Below, piece after piece: positions 44,908-56,834 of a stretch of 64,000 bases of DNA. This DNA is from Zygnema cylindricum. Lineage: Eukaryota; Streptophyta; Zygnematophyceae; Zygnematales; Zygnemataceae. Each line of letters opens with the position of its first letter. The first letter of the stretch is position 1. The DNA lies in NCBI GenBank assembly GCA_037447655.1, contig JBBHKE010001902.1, forward strand, positions 372,062 to 436,061, given 5' to 3'. The notes beneath the pieces are model-generated. The model was not told where the DNA came from, did no database searches, and was given only the letters and a program-made list of their open reading frames with translations. Position numbers and translations under genes: made by a program.

Positions 44908-45666
44908 CCTAAGTTGCAACCGTACGAAGGAATCGCAAATTTGTAGAGTACAATTTGCGTCATCCTCGAATTTAGGATGTATGAAAATTTGTCGTCTTGT
45001 GTTTTTCGACCCACTTCCACGACAAAAAACGTCATCTTCAACCTTACGTTTAAAACACATGCGCGGTGTGTCTTAAAACTAGGTATTTTCGATAAACAAA
45101 TAGGAACATATATTCGCACGTGCCTAAATTTTCGAAAATATTCATACGATTACCAAGGACAAAGAAAAGTACAGAATTCGCTATGTTTTGTCCGTTTGAG
45201 TTCGAATACGACGAAGAAAAGTGCAGAATTTGTTTGGTTTTGTCAGTTGCTTCTCCTATCCGGTCGACGTGAAATGGCATCGGAATTTGAAGACCCCTGC
45301 AAAAAAGAAATCCGTACTGGACAAAAACGGACAAAACCAAACAAATTGTGTACTTTTATTCGTCGTATTCGAACGCAAACGGACAAAACATAGCGAATTC
45401 TGTACTTTTCTTTGTCCTTAGAAATCGTATGAAAATTTTCGAAAAGTACGGCATGTGCGAATAAACGTTCCTATTTTTTTATGGAAAATACTTAGTTTTA
45501 AAACACATCGCGCATGTGTTTTAAACGTAAGGTTGAAGGTGACGTTTTTTGTCGTGGAAGTGGGTCAAAAAACACAAGACGACAAATTTTCATACATCCT
45601 AAATTTGAGGATGACGCAAATTGTACTCTACAAATTTGCGATTCCTTCGTACGGTTGCAACTTAGG
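44908..45666. repeat. 759-bp foldback (long inverted repeat)
   Basis: Left arm from CCTAAGTTGCAACCGTACGA (44908) to about 45245; right arm from about 45315 to the inverse sequence ending CGGTTGCAACTTAGG (45666). Arms are about 340-350 bp with a loop of about 70 bp and scattered mismatches. A transcript would fold into a long hairpin. Confidence 0.85.
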
Positions 45667-46635
45667 GTATTTTCGCATGTAACCGAAACTTAGTCTTGTT
45701 ACTTTGTTTTTTAGCGAAGATTCTCCGTACAATTTTCAGAGCATTCGTATGTAAAGAAATGAAATCGTAACTTTAAATTGTGACGGATGTAGACGTGGGT
45801 GTAATTTGTGACGATTGTACACGAGTACAAAACTCGCGACAATCGATGACGTTTACAAAATAGAGACGGTTGTAGACGTCTACCTACTTGTGACATTGTA
45901 GATGTTTAGGGTTTGTGACATTTTGACGTCACGCGTACTTATGATAGCGTCGACGTCACTAATTCCAAAACATTCCGCCATGGTTTCTCGATTTTGTTTT
46001 TTCGTCCGTTCTCACTCTACTTGCCATCAAATTAAGCTAAAAGACAGCCAAAACAAATATTTTTCATAGATCTTTCATTTGATACCTTTCTTGCCTTTTT
46101 TCATTGCAAGAATTGTGAGATAGACGAGTTAGGTGGAGAGGGAGAGAAAGAGAGGCGCTTTCACCATCTTCGCTTTTGCGAAATGGCGTCAGTTGGTCGA
46201 AACCCCCTCCACGGGCCCTGTACGGAAAAAAGCGCACGAAAAAAAGTCACGCATAGGTTGGAAACGTGCAGTGGGTTTTTTTTTTTTTTGGTACTCCGCG
46301 GACAAAAATTGTCAAAAAATCTGACATGTGCGACAACATCTTCCTATTCGCTCTCCTTTTTGGACTATATTTAAAATCACCTCGCGAGGTGATTTGACGT
46401 AAAGTTTGAACGTGTGATGAAAGGACGCGAAAATGGGTCGAAATGCGCTAAACGACAAATTGCATCGCGCTCGTCGACAAACTTACGTACGTCTAAAGTT
46501 TCACTGTAATGTAACTTGTACGGTGCTAATTTCAATTTTTTGGTACGGCTGCGGATTTTCTCGTTTTTTTCTAAGTTATGAAGGAAAACGACACGAAATA
46601 ACTGTAACTTTACCACATGCGAAGATACCCTTAGG
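45661..46635 (+). mobile_element. X-family TIR element, copy 2
   Basis: Ends CTTAGGGTATTTTCGCATGT and, inverted, CCTAAGGGTATCTTCGCATG. The internal landmarks CTTGTTACTTTGTTTTTTAG, GTGACGGATGTAGACGTGGG and a GGAGAGGGAGAGAAAGAG block are shared with the copy at 55660. No coding capacity. Confidence 0.75.
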
Positions 46636-46709
46636 CAGTACGGCGCTAAGTTTTACAGGAAAACGACAGAAAAAAACCCCTACTTATGCACATGGGGACA
46701 TACCCTAAG

Positions 46710-47384
46710 TCTCGGCAGCTGAAAGATTTAAACATTATCGTATGGAAATCGACTTGGGGAAAAGATACGTAACACATTTTGTCTGTATGTACCGATATTT
46801 GACTTTAGAGGGGAGCTAAATTCCGCCTCCATTTTCTGTACTGTCGTTTTCGAAGAAGCATTTCAAGAAGGTCAGATTACTGTTGGCGCGAAGTGAATTT
46901 CAAACACTTGATTTACATAAAAAATGAGTACAAAAAGCTGTCATACGTTATTTATTTAATTCCTCATCGGATTCAAAAGTGGTTGTCAATCATTATTCAT
47001 GCGCTACAAAACGACAAAACTTTTCCGGCTATTTTTATATTTACTTTATATTGTACTTTACGTACTTACTCTAAGTTTCACGCCTTAATGATTGACCACA
47101 ACCAACATAAGCGACAAATTTACAATTTTTTTTTGTTGATATTTCTGGCGTTATGGGCTTGTTCGGCTTATCTCGAACAGGCGAATTTTCTCGTAATTGT
47201 ACTTTTTGACCCATCCAGGTGTGCAAAATCAGAGGACCTAAAATTACGGAGCGTAAATTACGGCACCAATCCGTAAGTACGGCACCGATGCCCCCGTGGG
47301 ATCGGTCAAAAACTTCAAATAAAAGCGTGATAGCTCTTAGGCCGTTCCCATTATAATTGTAATTACGCAAAGTTCATTTGTATC
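46710..47384. other. Spacer, no feature recognised
   Basis: AT-rich with scattered GTAC motifs; open frames (up to 127 codons) show no domain I recognise. Confidence 0.35.
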
Positions 47385-47839
47385 ATAGTTCAAAAGTAGG
47401 TGAAAGTAGGCCCATACAATATGCCTATTGTACGCAAAACATACAATATGACCTTACGACCCATATTGTATTGGTCGCAAAATGAAAAAAAATAGTAACA
47501 GTGTTGAGTTGCACATCGATCGATAGAGAATTAAACGTCATGTATAAATTTTGAAAAACACTCGGACAAAAAATTATTTTTCTGTGAGTTTTGAGGTATT
47601 TTTTATTTAAACCATCAGATTTGGACGATCGGACGGTCTTTGATCAAATTAGCGATCTAAGAAGATCATATGAAAAGCCCATAACACAACTTACGATAGG
47701 ACTATCGTCAGATTTGGACGATCGGACAGTCACTGATCAAAGTAACTATTTAAGAAGAACACATGAAAAGGCCATAATACAACTTACGATGAAGGCGCCT
47801 ACAAAAGGCCTACAATAGAAACGCCTACTTTTGAACTAT
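47385..47839. mobile_element. MITE with ATAGTTCAAAAGTAGG ends
   Basis: 455 bp with 16-bp terminal inverted repeats ATAGTTCAAAAGTAGG, extended imperfectly inward by AGTAGGCC-type sequence. Inside are two tandem copies (47616, 47709; period 93 bp) of a block starting CAGATTTGGACGATCGGAC. From 47840 to 48198 there is a short X-like piece (TTGTTTTGTAGCGAAGATTC) and then nothing recognised. Confidence 0.75.
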
Positions 47840-50029
47840 AGTTTGTTTTGTAGCGAAGATTCTCCATACACGGTTTATTAAAGTTTAAATGCATAAAAGT
47901 TAAAACTACAACGCAAATCGCTATTGGTGTAAATAACATTATCTCTGCACCCCAAAATTTTGAGCCCTCGAACCTAAAATAAAATTAATAATTATATTTT
48001 TTGATAAAGCTATTATAAGTACGCTTTAATTAGCGTCATTGACTCTAATTTGGGCGATTTTTCCGAATCATGCAAGTCGGTACTGAAATTGCTTGTTAAA
48101 GCGTACAAACGTACAGAAAACGTGTCAGAAAACGGCGTCGAGACAGGAAAGTTTGTGGTGGTGCCACTTAAAAGCGCCCTCCGATTTTGATTCTAGTAAT
48201 AAATGTTAAAAATTGATCAAGTGCTCCGATAGATGCTCACATACAAAAATCAATATCACAGCGGAAGCTTAAATAAACATATTCCACATAAAACATTCAC
48301 GGCTCACAATAAAACATGTCGACCAAATATAAATATATTAAACCGAAGCTTTCATAATAACAACCTCTCTTCTTTCTTCCCTCAAATCATCTTTTCTCTA
48401 TACATCTTATTGTGTCATTCCTTAAGTCACATAATGCATCTCTTACATAGACTGCATGATGCATCTCCCCAGACTGCATACTAACCTGATGAAAACACTC
48501 ACTAATATACCTCCTTAACACTGACAGCTCACGACCACTAACTCCACTAACTGAAAACAGACGAGGGCGCCGAAGTCCACATGCGGACGTGCGCCTAAAA
48601 AGCATTCAAGCGCCGAAGCAAAGTGACACGCACTAAAAGAACTAGACACGTACAGCGTACTAAATATCATAGTCACCGTTCAAGATAATACAAAACAGAC
48701 GACACCAAACTGAACCATCTTACATAAATAATCTATGTACCGGTTGGTACCGAACCGCCGTACATTGAACGAACTAAAGGTTAGAGGTCGCAAAAGTCAA
48801 AAAAATTCATACCCGAAACCGACCGTTATTTTTTTCAAAATCTGAGTAAGCGATTACCTGAGTTTTGTCACGCTCCAAAATTGTTAACCGTTAACCGACC
48901 GTCGTTTACGAAAAAAAAAATTAACCGAATCTCGATTTTTTGTGACTAACCGTGCCCGCCCGTAACCAAAAAAATACAAAATTAATCAATGTACGACGCA
49001 ATAAGCTAATAATTACGATTTGTCGCGTTCCCTAAGATTTGCAAAATGAAGTGTTACTACACCGCGTGTAACAGCAATAGCGGATCGAACTTGTTTATAA
49101 AGGGGTATTTAGGTGTTATGATTATAGAGTACTAAATTTGGTAGACCTCCGCAAAAGAATCACGCTATTTGGAGTTATATTTTAAAAGTTATAGCGATGG
49201 GTGCATTTAGGTGACAGCGTGGGGTCTAAATAACAAGTGGGTATCATTGAAACGGGTTAAGGGTCAAATTAGTACCGAAATTACGCGTGTACGTTTCATA
49301 AATTTCTAACGAAACGTTTAGTATGCACGGTGGTTCGTTTCGTACAAATTTTAGTACGAAACGTCACTTTTACTTAAGGGAATTTCGTTGGAAGTTTCGC
49401 GTGCGAAATTTGTTACGCACGATCGTGCGAAGTCGCGTTTCGTTTGGCGCGCACTTTTGCACGTAAATGTTACGTAGTGAAACGTAACATTTGATTGGTT
49501 AGTAAAGTGCTAAGTAGTTAGTAAGAGATTTCGCACGTTTTTGCATTGGTCAGTCTGAGTCATTGTTGATCAATTTTTGGCCCAGGTAAAAGCCTGTTAA
49601 AACGGAGCGTTGACTCTGGCCTGGCGAGTCCAGGGCGATGATGGATAAATAGTGAAGTGTAAGAGGAGAGTAGACATCTTTTCCTTTGGAAAATTTTGTG
49701 GAAATTCCAGCTGATCTTGGTCCTGAGCGATTAATACCAAATTGGAGAAAAGGCATTTTGCATTGAAATCTCTTACTAACTAAATAGTGTTTTAGTAGTT
49801 AAGAGATAGAATTATTAAGAGTGGAGAGTAGAGGAAACACTTTAATTTGAAGGGTTGAGCCACGAGGGCAAGAGACCAAGCTAATGTTATGTGGACAGAA
49901 GCTTCTTTTAATTTAAAGTTTATCCTTATGTGAGTGTTTTCCAATGTGGATGTGTATTTTCCAATGTGTGGAATGTGTGGTTGGAATTGTTTGTAGTAAT
50001 GGGATTTTCTGAGAGGTAGGAGATCCTGT

Positions 50030-50569
50030 TACACCGCGCATCGTTATTAGTGTCAAAGTTTAAATAGTGTGGAAGTAAATATACCGTCATTGACGCTAAT
50101 TAAGATTATTTTTTTTTGTTTAAAGGTGTATTCTAATTTCGGCGTTTATGCTAATTTGGGAACAGCAAAAATGGAATATTCGTTGTACGATTATATACAT
50201 TAATATATGTATCTGTATACAATATTAAAAATCGTACGCCGTCGTGAAATTTAAATATCCGTACATATAAGATTAATTTACGTGTCAAAACAATCCCATT
50301 TTTTTAGCGCACGATCCTATGCGTGCACGTTTGATTTAACTCATTTTTTGTAAAATTTTCACTTGAAAAAGTACATTTATGTACGGTCTCACATCGACCG
50401 TACACCACACTATTTAGATATTATTGTAATTCGTCCTTTACGCTATTTTGTACGGTACCTTAATTAACGTCAAGGAAAAATTAAAATCATGTATCCTATT
50501 TGAGGAAAAAAATCAAAATTTTAAGAACCCAAATTAGTGTCGTTGACACTAATAACGATGCGCGGTGTA
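50030..50569. mobile_element. J-family MITE in hAT G2
   Basis: Ends TACACCGCGCATCGTTATTA and the exact inverse, with subsequent TAGTGTCAA-type sequence; flanked by TA. About 540 bp, AT-rich, non-coding. The copy at 59099-59623 is its closest relative here. Confidence 0.82.
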
Positions 50570-50845
50570 CCGTGTCAGATTTGCGACGCTTTGTCGCGTT
50601 CCCTAAGATTTGCGAAATGAATAGTGTACACCTGTGTCAGATTTGCGACGCTTTGTCGCGTTGCCTAAGATTTGCGAAATGAATATTGTACTACCGTGTC
50701 AGATTCGCGACGCTTTGTCGCGTTCCCTAAGATTTTCGAAATGAGTAGTGTACTACCGTGTCAGATTTGCGACGCTTTGTTGCGTTCCCTTTGATTTGCG
50801 AAATAAATAGCTTCCTACAGTACCGTGTCAAATTTGCGACGCTAA
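50569..50845. repeat. Tandem repeat, period 61-67 bp, in hAT G2
   Basis: Five starts at 50569, 50630, 50693, 50755 and 50822 of ACCGTGTCAGATTTGCGACG followed by TTTGTCGCGTTCCCTAAGAT; the last copy is partial. A further partial unit lies left of the MITE at about 49018-49053. The same array occurs inverted in hAT G1 (about 57090-57362 and 57583-57690). Confidence 0.9.
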
Positions 50846-52418
50846 TCATAATATCACGTACTTCCACGATGCCAAAGAGTACAAAGTACAAGAATGTTGG
50901 ATTATAGCGACAGTACAAAATTTTCATTTTTTTTTGGTTTTTTGGTTGACCGACCGTAACCGACCGTTTTTTTTTTCCTGGTGAATCAACTGACCGTAAC
51001 CGCCCGACCCCCAAAATTTGGCAACCGAATCCGTTCCGGATCCGGAGAGGGCGGTCGGTTAACGGTCGGTCACGGTTTCGGTTGACCGTTTGCTACATCT
51101 GCTAAAGGTACTCCGACACAAATCGCGAAACCATACTCAAATCGAATCGCGCCACGCGAACCAAATCGTCAATAAATCTGCGGAAGACCGATTCTCCACA
51201 TCGAACGAAAACATGATTTCGGCTGATCCACCGATTCTTCCAATAATCCTAACAATCCCCCTCTTATGGGGAGAAGCGGTGGAATGCCACGCCACCGATT
51301 TTAGTCGTCCCCTCTTAAACAAGTCAACCTACAAAAGTACACGATCGAGCATTAATGCGGACAAAAAATGTAACACTTCCAATTTAGCCGTACACAAGTT
51401 AAGTAATTTTTTCTTTCTTTTTACTGGGAGGATCACGTCAAGCGTAACTCCCGATTTTGTCGCCCCCTCTCACACGTAACATCCATTGCGAATTCTAAGT
51501 CAGTCACCACTCAAAATTCAGCTGTACCAGATGGCACGTCACCATTTGAATGATCAATTTCAAAAGATGATGTAACTGCCGTTCCAAACTCAAGTGTAAA
51601 TCTACGATGATATCTCGAAATCAAAAGCGATAAAATCCACGCCGCAAATCCACGTCAACGTAAAATAATAACTCCACGTCACAACCTCCATCGTAATTAA
51701 AAACAAATTAAAGTCCCCGTACACATGGTACTAATAAAGAACCAGAAAATTTGCGTAAACAAAATTGAAATAAATCCACGTCCACCAAAAATATGACGAC
51801 GAAAATAAGAACAATACAGTACTGTAGCCGCCAAAATACCCGGAAATATAATATCCGGAAAACTCCAAACTGAAAGACGAACCCCAATTATATCGTACCA
51901 AAAAGATACGGAAAATAATGTTTGGCCGTCAAATAATAACTCCTCCTCGCCTGACGATATATTTCGACGTCCAAGACAGGCCGCCATAATATCCGGCATC
52001 GTTCCTTCTCCAAAGTACATGAGGCATTCGATTGACGCCCTGTACGGAACGAATACTCCCTCTGTATAACTCCACAGCGATTCATGTAATCGCAATCTAT
52101 TTTAGGAGACCTTCATAATCTCCTCTCGGACTTGCAACGGTCACATCAGATTTAGGCTCAACTGTAACTCTCGAACAGTTTTGCCGTACTTCGTACTTCC
52201 AACTCCACGCCAAAATTTCTCCAAAAATGTACTGCAGCAAAAGTACAAGTACTAGTACAGTAACACAACGGCCACACTAAAGTTCGGCGTTTGACAATGT
52301 CAAAAAACGACCGAAACAGCCGGCGAAGTACCGGTCTTGTTCCAACACGGAACGTCTCCTCTTCCTCCTCAAAATTTAGCGTAAAAAGGAACTGAAACTT
52401 AATATACACGCGTTACTC

Positions 52419-52926
52419 TACACCGCCAATCGTTATTAGCGTTGTGTACACGCTAATTCCGTCCCGTTTTTTTTTATTATTATTCTCCATTAGAGTAGTT
52501 CATTCTATTTTTTTCTTTATTCTATTTAGGGTTATTTTCAGTACTTTGTCTGTTAAATAAAGTGGTGTACGGTCAGTGTCATACCGTACATAAATGTACC
52601 TTTTTAAGTTAAAAAGTACAATAAATTAGTTTTAGTAACCGCATCGCATGAGAATGTGCGTTCTAAAAAGGAAAAAAACCCAGGTCCTAAAAAATCCCGC
52701 TCGCACATATTCGTCCGACAGCCGCGTTTCGACCGTGTGAATGTACGATTTGTGTACGATTTGTCAGATTCTGTACGAAAACCTATATTAGTGTAAGCAT
52801 GTTTGCGACCGACATTTTTTTTTTCAAAGATCCAAATTACCATAACCAAACAATTAGAATGTATGATTTTTTCCAAAAATTTCAAATTCTAAAAAAACTT
52901 ACACGCTAATAACGATTGGCGGTGTA
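52419..52926. mobile_element. J-family MITE in element H
   Basis: 508 bp, ends TACACCGCCAATCGTTATTA and its exact inverse TAATAACGATTGGCGGTGTA, continuing with GCGTGTACACGC-type sequence; flanked by TA. Non-coding. Confidence 0.85.
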
Positions 52927-54138
52927 CTTGATCACAAACCAAAACGAAACACCAATTTTAAGCGCCCGCACTAATTGTGAGCAGATTCACTTTCCGCACA
53001 GTGAACCGTACAATTTTACCGTACATAATATTTTTTCGTTTCGTTTGCTTCACTTCACTCCTCACTTCACACACGGACGCCTTCACTCCTTCCACTTCCT
53101 CACTGCATCTTCACTCCTGCAGCTACATTTCTCAATTCTCATAATTTTCAAAACTTCCATGCGCACTTCCACCTCCTATTATTCCGATATCCTTACTACG
53201 TTCAGACACGTGTCTCCATATTTTGGACAATAAGTCATTCCTCAGTCTCCATATTTTGGACAATAAGTCATTCCTCCTCCTCAGAATTACAAGCGCCTAC
53301 TCCACTGTCACCTTCACTAACTTTTCTTCTATATTCTCCTTTGTTTTCTCCGACTTCTTCTACTGACCAACTTCAACTCAAACCAGAATCTGATTCCTTC
53401 GTCACAAGACTTGCAATCTCCGCATCTGAACCTCAAAGTTGCTTGCAATGCCGAATCAAATCCACTCTCCCAAGGCACACAGAAAGGCATTTCGGGAAAA
53501 AAATAGCATTTCCGAAATCCTTGGCCTGGCTGACAGAAATGAGGAATCTTTTTTCTTCTTCACATTATCATCACTGTCCTCCTCCAAATTTTAAGTGATC
53601 GTTTCTCCTACTCTTTCTCCTCCTTCTTCAAACATAATCGTCTCCTCCACTCTTCATCTCAATCTCCATCGCATCAATTTTTTCTTCTTCCAACACATAA
53701 ACAAGAATCTGATTTCTCCTCTTCTTTTTCTTCTTCCCCCCTCATAAAATTCAGCAATTCATCCACGGAACTTCTGAGACGACCATCTGAATTGCGATTC
53801 CTATCAAAATTGAAGGGATCCGGCGGAAGGGATCCTTCACTCGTAGAAACCTCCGAAACAAGATTCATTCTTCTTCAGGTAATAAATCACATCTGCGCAT
53901 TTCAATTCTCCTTTTTCTTCTCTTCGCTCTTCTTTAGCTCCTCAAAAATTTCTTCGACCTCGGATTCTCCTTGTCTTTTTTTTCGTCATGTTCTTCTTCA
54001 AACTCACCTCCATCCGGTTCAAGATCCGGTTCATTCTTCAAAGAATATGTGCTTTTCCTTCCTCCCATTGCATCTACTCCCTCACTGACTTTTACTTTCA
54101 AACTGAAGCATCTTACTCTCAAACTGAAAACCGGAGCA

Positions 54139-54157
54139 CTAACCCGCTCCGATACCA
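54139..54157 (-). other. Element H primer-binding site (tRNA-Met 3' end type)
   Basis: Minus strand TGGTATCGGAGCGGGTTAG two bases after the LTR end. It resembles the usual plant site TGGTATCAGAGC, complementary to the 3' end of initiator tRNA-Met, with one change in the first 12. It contrasts with the half-tRNA site of elements A-D. Confidence 0.8.
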
Positions 54158-54159
54158 CT

Positions 54160-54915
54160 TGTTAAAAATAGATCAAGTGCTCCAATAGATGCTCATAAAT
54201 AACAAGCTCATTAACACAGCGGAAGCTTTGAATAAACATTCTTACAAAAAAACACTCACGGCTCACAATAAAACATGTCGGTCAGATATAAATATATTAA
54301 ACCGAAGCTTTCTCAATACAACCTCTCTCCTTCTCTCACTTCTTCCCTCCTTAAATCTTCTTCTCTCTCGACATCTTAATGTGTCACTCCTTAAGACACA
54401 TGATGCATCTCTACACAGATTGCATGATGCATCTCCCCAGACTGCATACTAAACTGATGGAAAACACTCACTAAAATACCTTCTTAACACCGACAACTCA
54501 CGACCACTAACTCCACTAACTGGAAACAGACGAAGGCGCCGAAGTCCACATGCGGACGTGCGCCTAATAAAAACATCCAAGCGCCGAAACAGAGTGACAC
54601 GCACTAAAACGAACTAGACACGTAAAATGAACTAGACACGTATAGTGCACTAAATATCATGGTCGCTAGTGACGAAGCCAAACTGAACCATCATGCATAA
54701 ATTATGTATGTACCGGCTGGCAGAGGTCGCAAAAGTCAAAAAAAATCATACCCGAAACCGACCGTTTTTTTTTTTCAAAATCTGAGTAACCGACGCCCGA
54801 CCGAGTTTTGTCACGCTCCAAAATTGTTAACCGTTAACCGACCGTCGACTGATTCTCCACATCGAACCAAAACATGATTTTGGTTGATCCACCGATTCTT
54901 CCAATAATCCTAACA
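54160..54915 (-). repeat. Element H 5' LTR with truncated hAT (G3)
   Basis: 756 bp, about 85-90% similar by eye to the 3' LTR. At 54721-54848 it contains the first 128 bp of the same hAT (CAGAGGTCGCAAAAGTC on). A deletion then joins directly to the LTR part GATTCTCCACATCGAAC. LTR sequence just before the hAT (about 34 bp) is also missing. Confidence 0.82.
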
Positions 54916-54920
54916 ATAAA

Positions 54921-55659
54921 TACGGGAGAAAATTAAGTTAGCTTGTTCTCACATGTTCAAACGTCAACTGTGTGAACACATGCTATAGAGGCTACAATAT
55001 GGGAATGTGGAACCAAATTAGTGTTAGATGCATAAATTAGCGTTAATGTTTTGTTGGCTTTAAGCCCTCGAACCCAAAATATAATTAATAAGACCAATTG
55101 TTCCTTTAGACTAATTTTTTCTTAACAGTAATAGCAATTAACGGTGTAGTGTTGTGTATTGGGTCAAAACTTATCGTGATAAAAACGTAAAGATGGTTAT
55201 CGGTTTTCGAAAGGTGAAGGGATCGCATATAAGTGTAAAAAATGTAGTTTATTATTACATAGTACTTTACATTACATCGTATTATATTTTATACAGTATA
55301 GTGTGGCATGCTCCGTACTTTCGTACAAAATTTTCCAACTGTACTGTCTAAACCGCACAGTTATCGCTGATAAATATTGGCTTTGAAATTTATTGGAAGT
55401 TTGTCGCTTTCTTTGTTTCAAAGTGTTTTTTTCTCATTTTGTCCGTTATCATTGTTTTTTTTCGGGATAAACCTTTTTTTGAGCACAAACCAACTTGAGA
55501 AATCTTCGCGCATACATTAAATAGGCTTACAATATTGTTATAAATATTTTTGTTGCGTAGTTTATCAACAAGTTCACTAGGTTGTTGTCCGAGGTAGCAA
55601 GTGGGTGGATACAACATTCGCCTCATTCATTATCTTACGACGTCGTGGCGCTAAAAGTT
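54921..55659. other. Spacer, possible J-type end
   Basis: No gene. AGTAATAGCAATTAACGGTG (about 55126-55145) resembles a decayed J MITE terminus; otherwise AT-rich. Confidence 0.35.
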
Positions 55660-56572
55660 AAGGTCACTTTCCCATGAAACTGAAACTTAGTATTGTTACT
55701 TTGTTTTTTAGCAAAGATTTTTTGTATTACCTTCAAAGTGTTCAGCTCTCACGCAAGCATATCGTTTCTTTAAAATGTGACATATGTAGACGTGGGTATA
55801 ATTTGTGACGGTTGTAGACGACGACAAAACTTGCGACAATTGATGGTGTTTACAAATTAACGATGGTTTTAGGCGTATAATTTCTTGTGACATTACAAAT
55901 GTTAAGGGCGCTCACTTATGATAGCGTCAACGTCACTAATTCCTAAAACTTTTGCCATGGTTTCCCAATTTTGTTTTTTCGTCCTTTCTCACTTTATTTG
56001 GCATCAAAATACGCCCAAAGATAGTCGAAAGTAATATTTTTTAGAGATTTCATTGATACCATTATTTTTGTTTTTCATTGCAAGAATTGTGAGGTAGACA
56101 AAATAGTGGGAGAGGGAGAGAGAAAGAGGCGCCCTCACAGACTTTGCTTTTGTGAATTGGCGTCCGTTCCTCGAGAACGCTCCTCCCCCTTGACGGGAAA
56201 AAGTACGTACAAGCTAGAATTGGGGAGGGGGTTTTTCCTTTGGTACTCTGCGTACTGTAATTTCTCTCTTCAAAAACATCTAATGCGTGCGACAACGTTT
56301 GCCAATTCGTTAAGATCTTCAAACTTTGATTAATATCGCCTCGTGAGGTGATTCCCGTGGTAATCCGAAGATGAGCTAGGGGGACGTGAAAGGTGGTCGA
56401 AACTTGCTAGACAACAAACTGCAATACATATTATGTTTTAAAGTGACGCAAACTGTAATATGTTAATTGGTTTTTTTTTGGTATGGCTGCAAATTTACTC
56501 GCTGTTGGCTATGTTTTGGAGGAAAAAGACAAGGAAAAACCCTTACTTTGTCACATGGGAAAGTGCCCTAAG
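55660..56572 (+). mobile_element. X-family TIR element, copy 3
   Basis: 913 bp with ends TTAAGGTCACTTTCCCATG and, inverted, CTTAGGGCACTTTCCCATG. Same internal order as 45661-46635: ATTGTTACTTTGTTTTTTAG, TGTAGACGTGGG.ATAATTTGTGACG, the AGAGGGAGAGAGAAAGAG block, and CGCCTCG.GAGGTGATT. Non-coding and clearly diverged from the other copy. Confidence 0.78.
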
Positions 56573-56834
56573 AGTATCGTCAAAAAGATTAATAGTTTGT
56601 TGTTTTGCATTCCTACAATTTTTTACATTGCGTAGCAATAGAAAGGATGTGTATCGAGTAATTTCATATCGCGCTGGATCATGCCGATATATCGTAATTT
56701 TGGACGGCGAGGAGGCTCAAATATCGCGCTGGGAACAACAAAAACCATCGCAATATATTAGATGAGGGGGAGTGTCTGTACATAAGCAAATGGAAGAAGT
56801 ACGGAGGTATCTCGGGGGTGGGGGCCGCTTGAAT

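Larger units (their letters stand above)
44748..46709. mobile_element. Nested X-family TIR cluster
   Basis: Outer ends AAGGGTATGTCCCCATGT (44749 on) and its inverse ACATGGGGACATACCCT (about 46690-46706). A second inner copy of the right-type end, inverted, is at 44836-44912 and matches 46632-46709 over about 75 bp, including TTTTTTTCTGTCGTTTTCCT. Inside lie a foldback (44908-45666) and a further X copy (45661-46635). There is no transposase, so it is non-autonomous. Confidence 0.65.
48782..51101 (-). mobile_element. hAT-type DNA transposon (copy G2)
   Basis: 2320 bp with ends TAGAGGTCGCAAAAG and, inverted, CAGATGTAGCAAACGG (hAT-like CAGAGGTCGCAAA consensus) and a perfect 8-bp target duplication CTAAAGGT (48774-48781 and 51102-51109). 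Subterminal sequence is rich in GGTTAACGGTCGGT-type repeats. It contains a 61-67-bp tandem array and a J-type MITE. No transposase was found, so it is non-autonomous. Orientation is opposite to copy G1 (56835-57927). Confidence 0.92.
48204..51254 (-). repeat. Element H 3' LTR with nested hAT
   Basis: LTR sequence 48204-48781 and 51102-51254, split by the hAT element 48782-51101. On the minus strand the purine tract AAGAGGGGGA (about 51266-51257) stands directly before the LTR start TGTTAGGATT (51254). Confidence 0.85.
51255..54159 (-). pseudogene. Element H internal region, Gag-like remnant only
   Basis: Near the primer-binding site the minus strand has a short charged frame starting MGGRKSTYSLKNEPDLEPDG (about 54092) and further Lys/Glu-rich fragments down to about 53400. 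Another 132-codon minus frame lies near the 3' LTR (52095-51697). None has a recognised domain. A 33-bp direct duplication (GTCTCCATATTTTGGACAAT) occurs at about 53210-53275. No pol motifs were seen, so this is a LARD or TR-GAG-like interior. Confidence 0.55.
48204..54915 (-). mobile_element. Non-autonomous LTR retrotransposon H
   Basis: Minus-strand element with a perfect 5-bp target duplication ATAAA (48199-48203; 54916-54920). The 3' LTR is 48204-51254, inflated by a nested hAT element; the 5' LTR is 54160-54915. LTR ends are TGTTAGGATTATTGG and TTTTTAACA on the minus strand. It has a canonical plant primer-binding site and a polypurine tract. Only 2.9 kb lie between the LTRs, including a nested MITE, with no RT, integrase or RNase H, so it depended on other elements. 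Confidence 0.88.
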
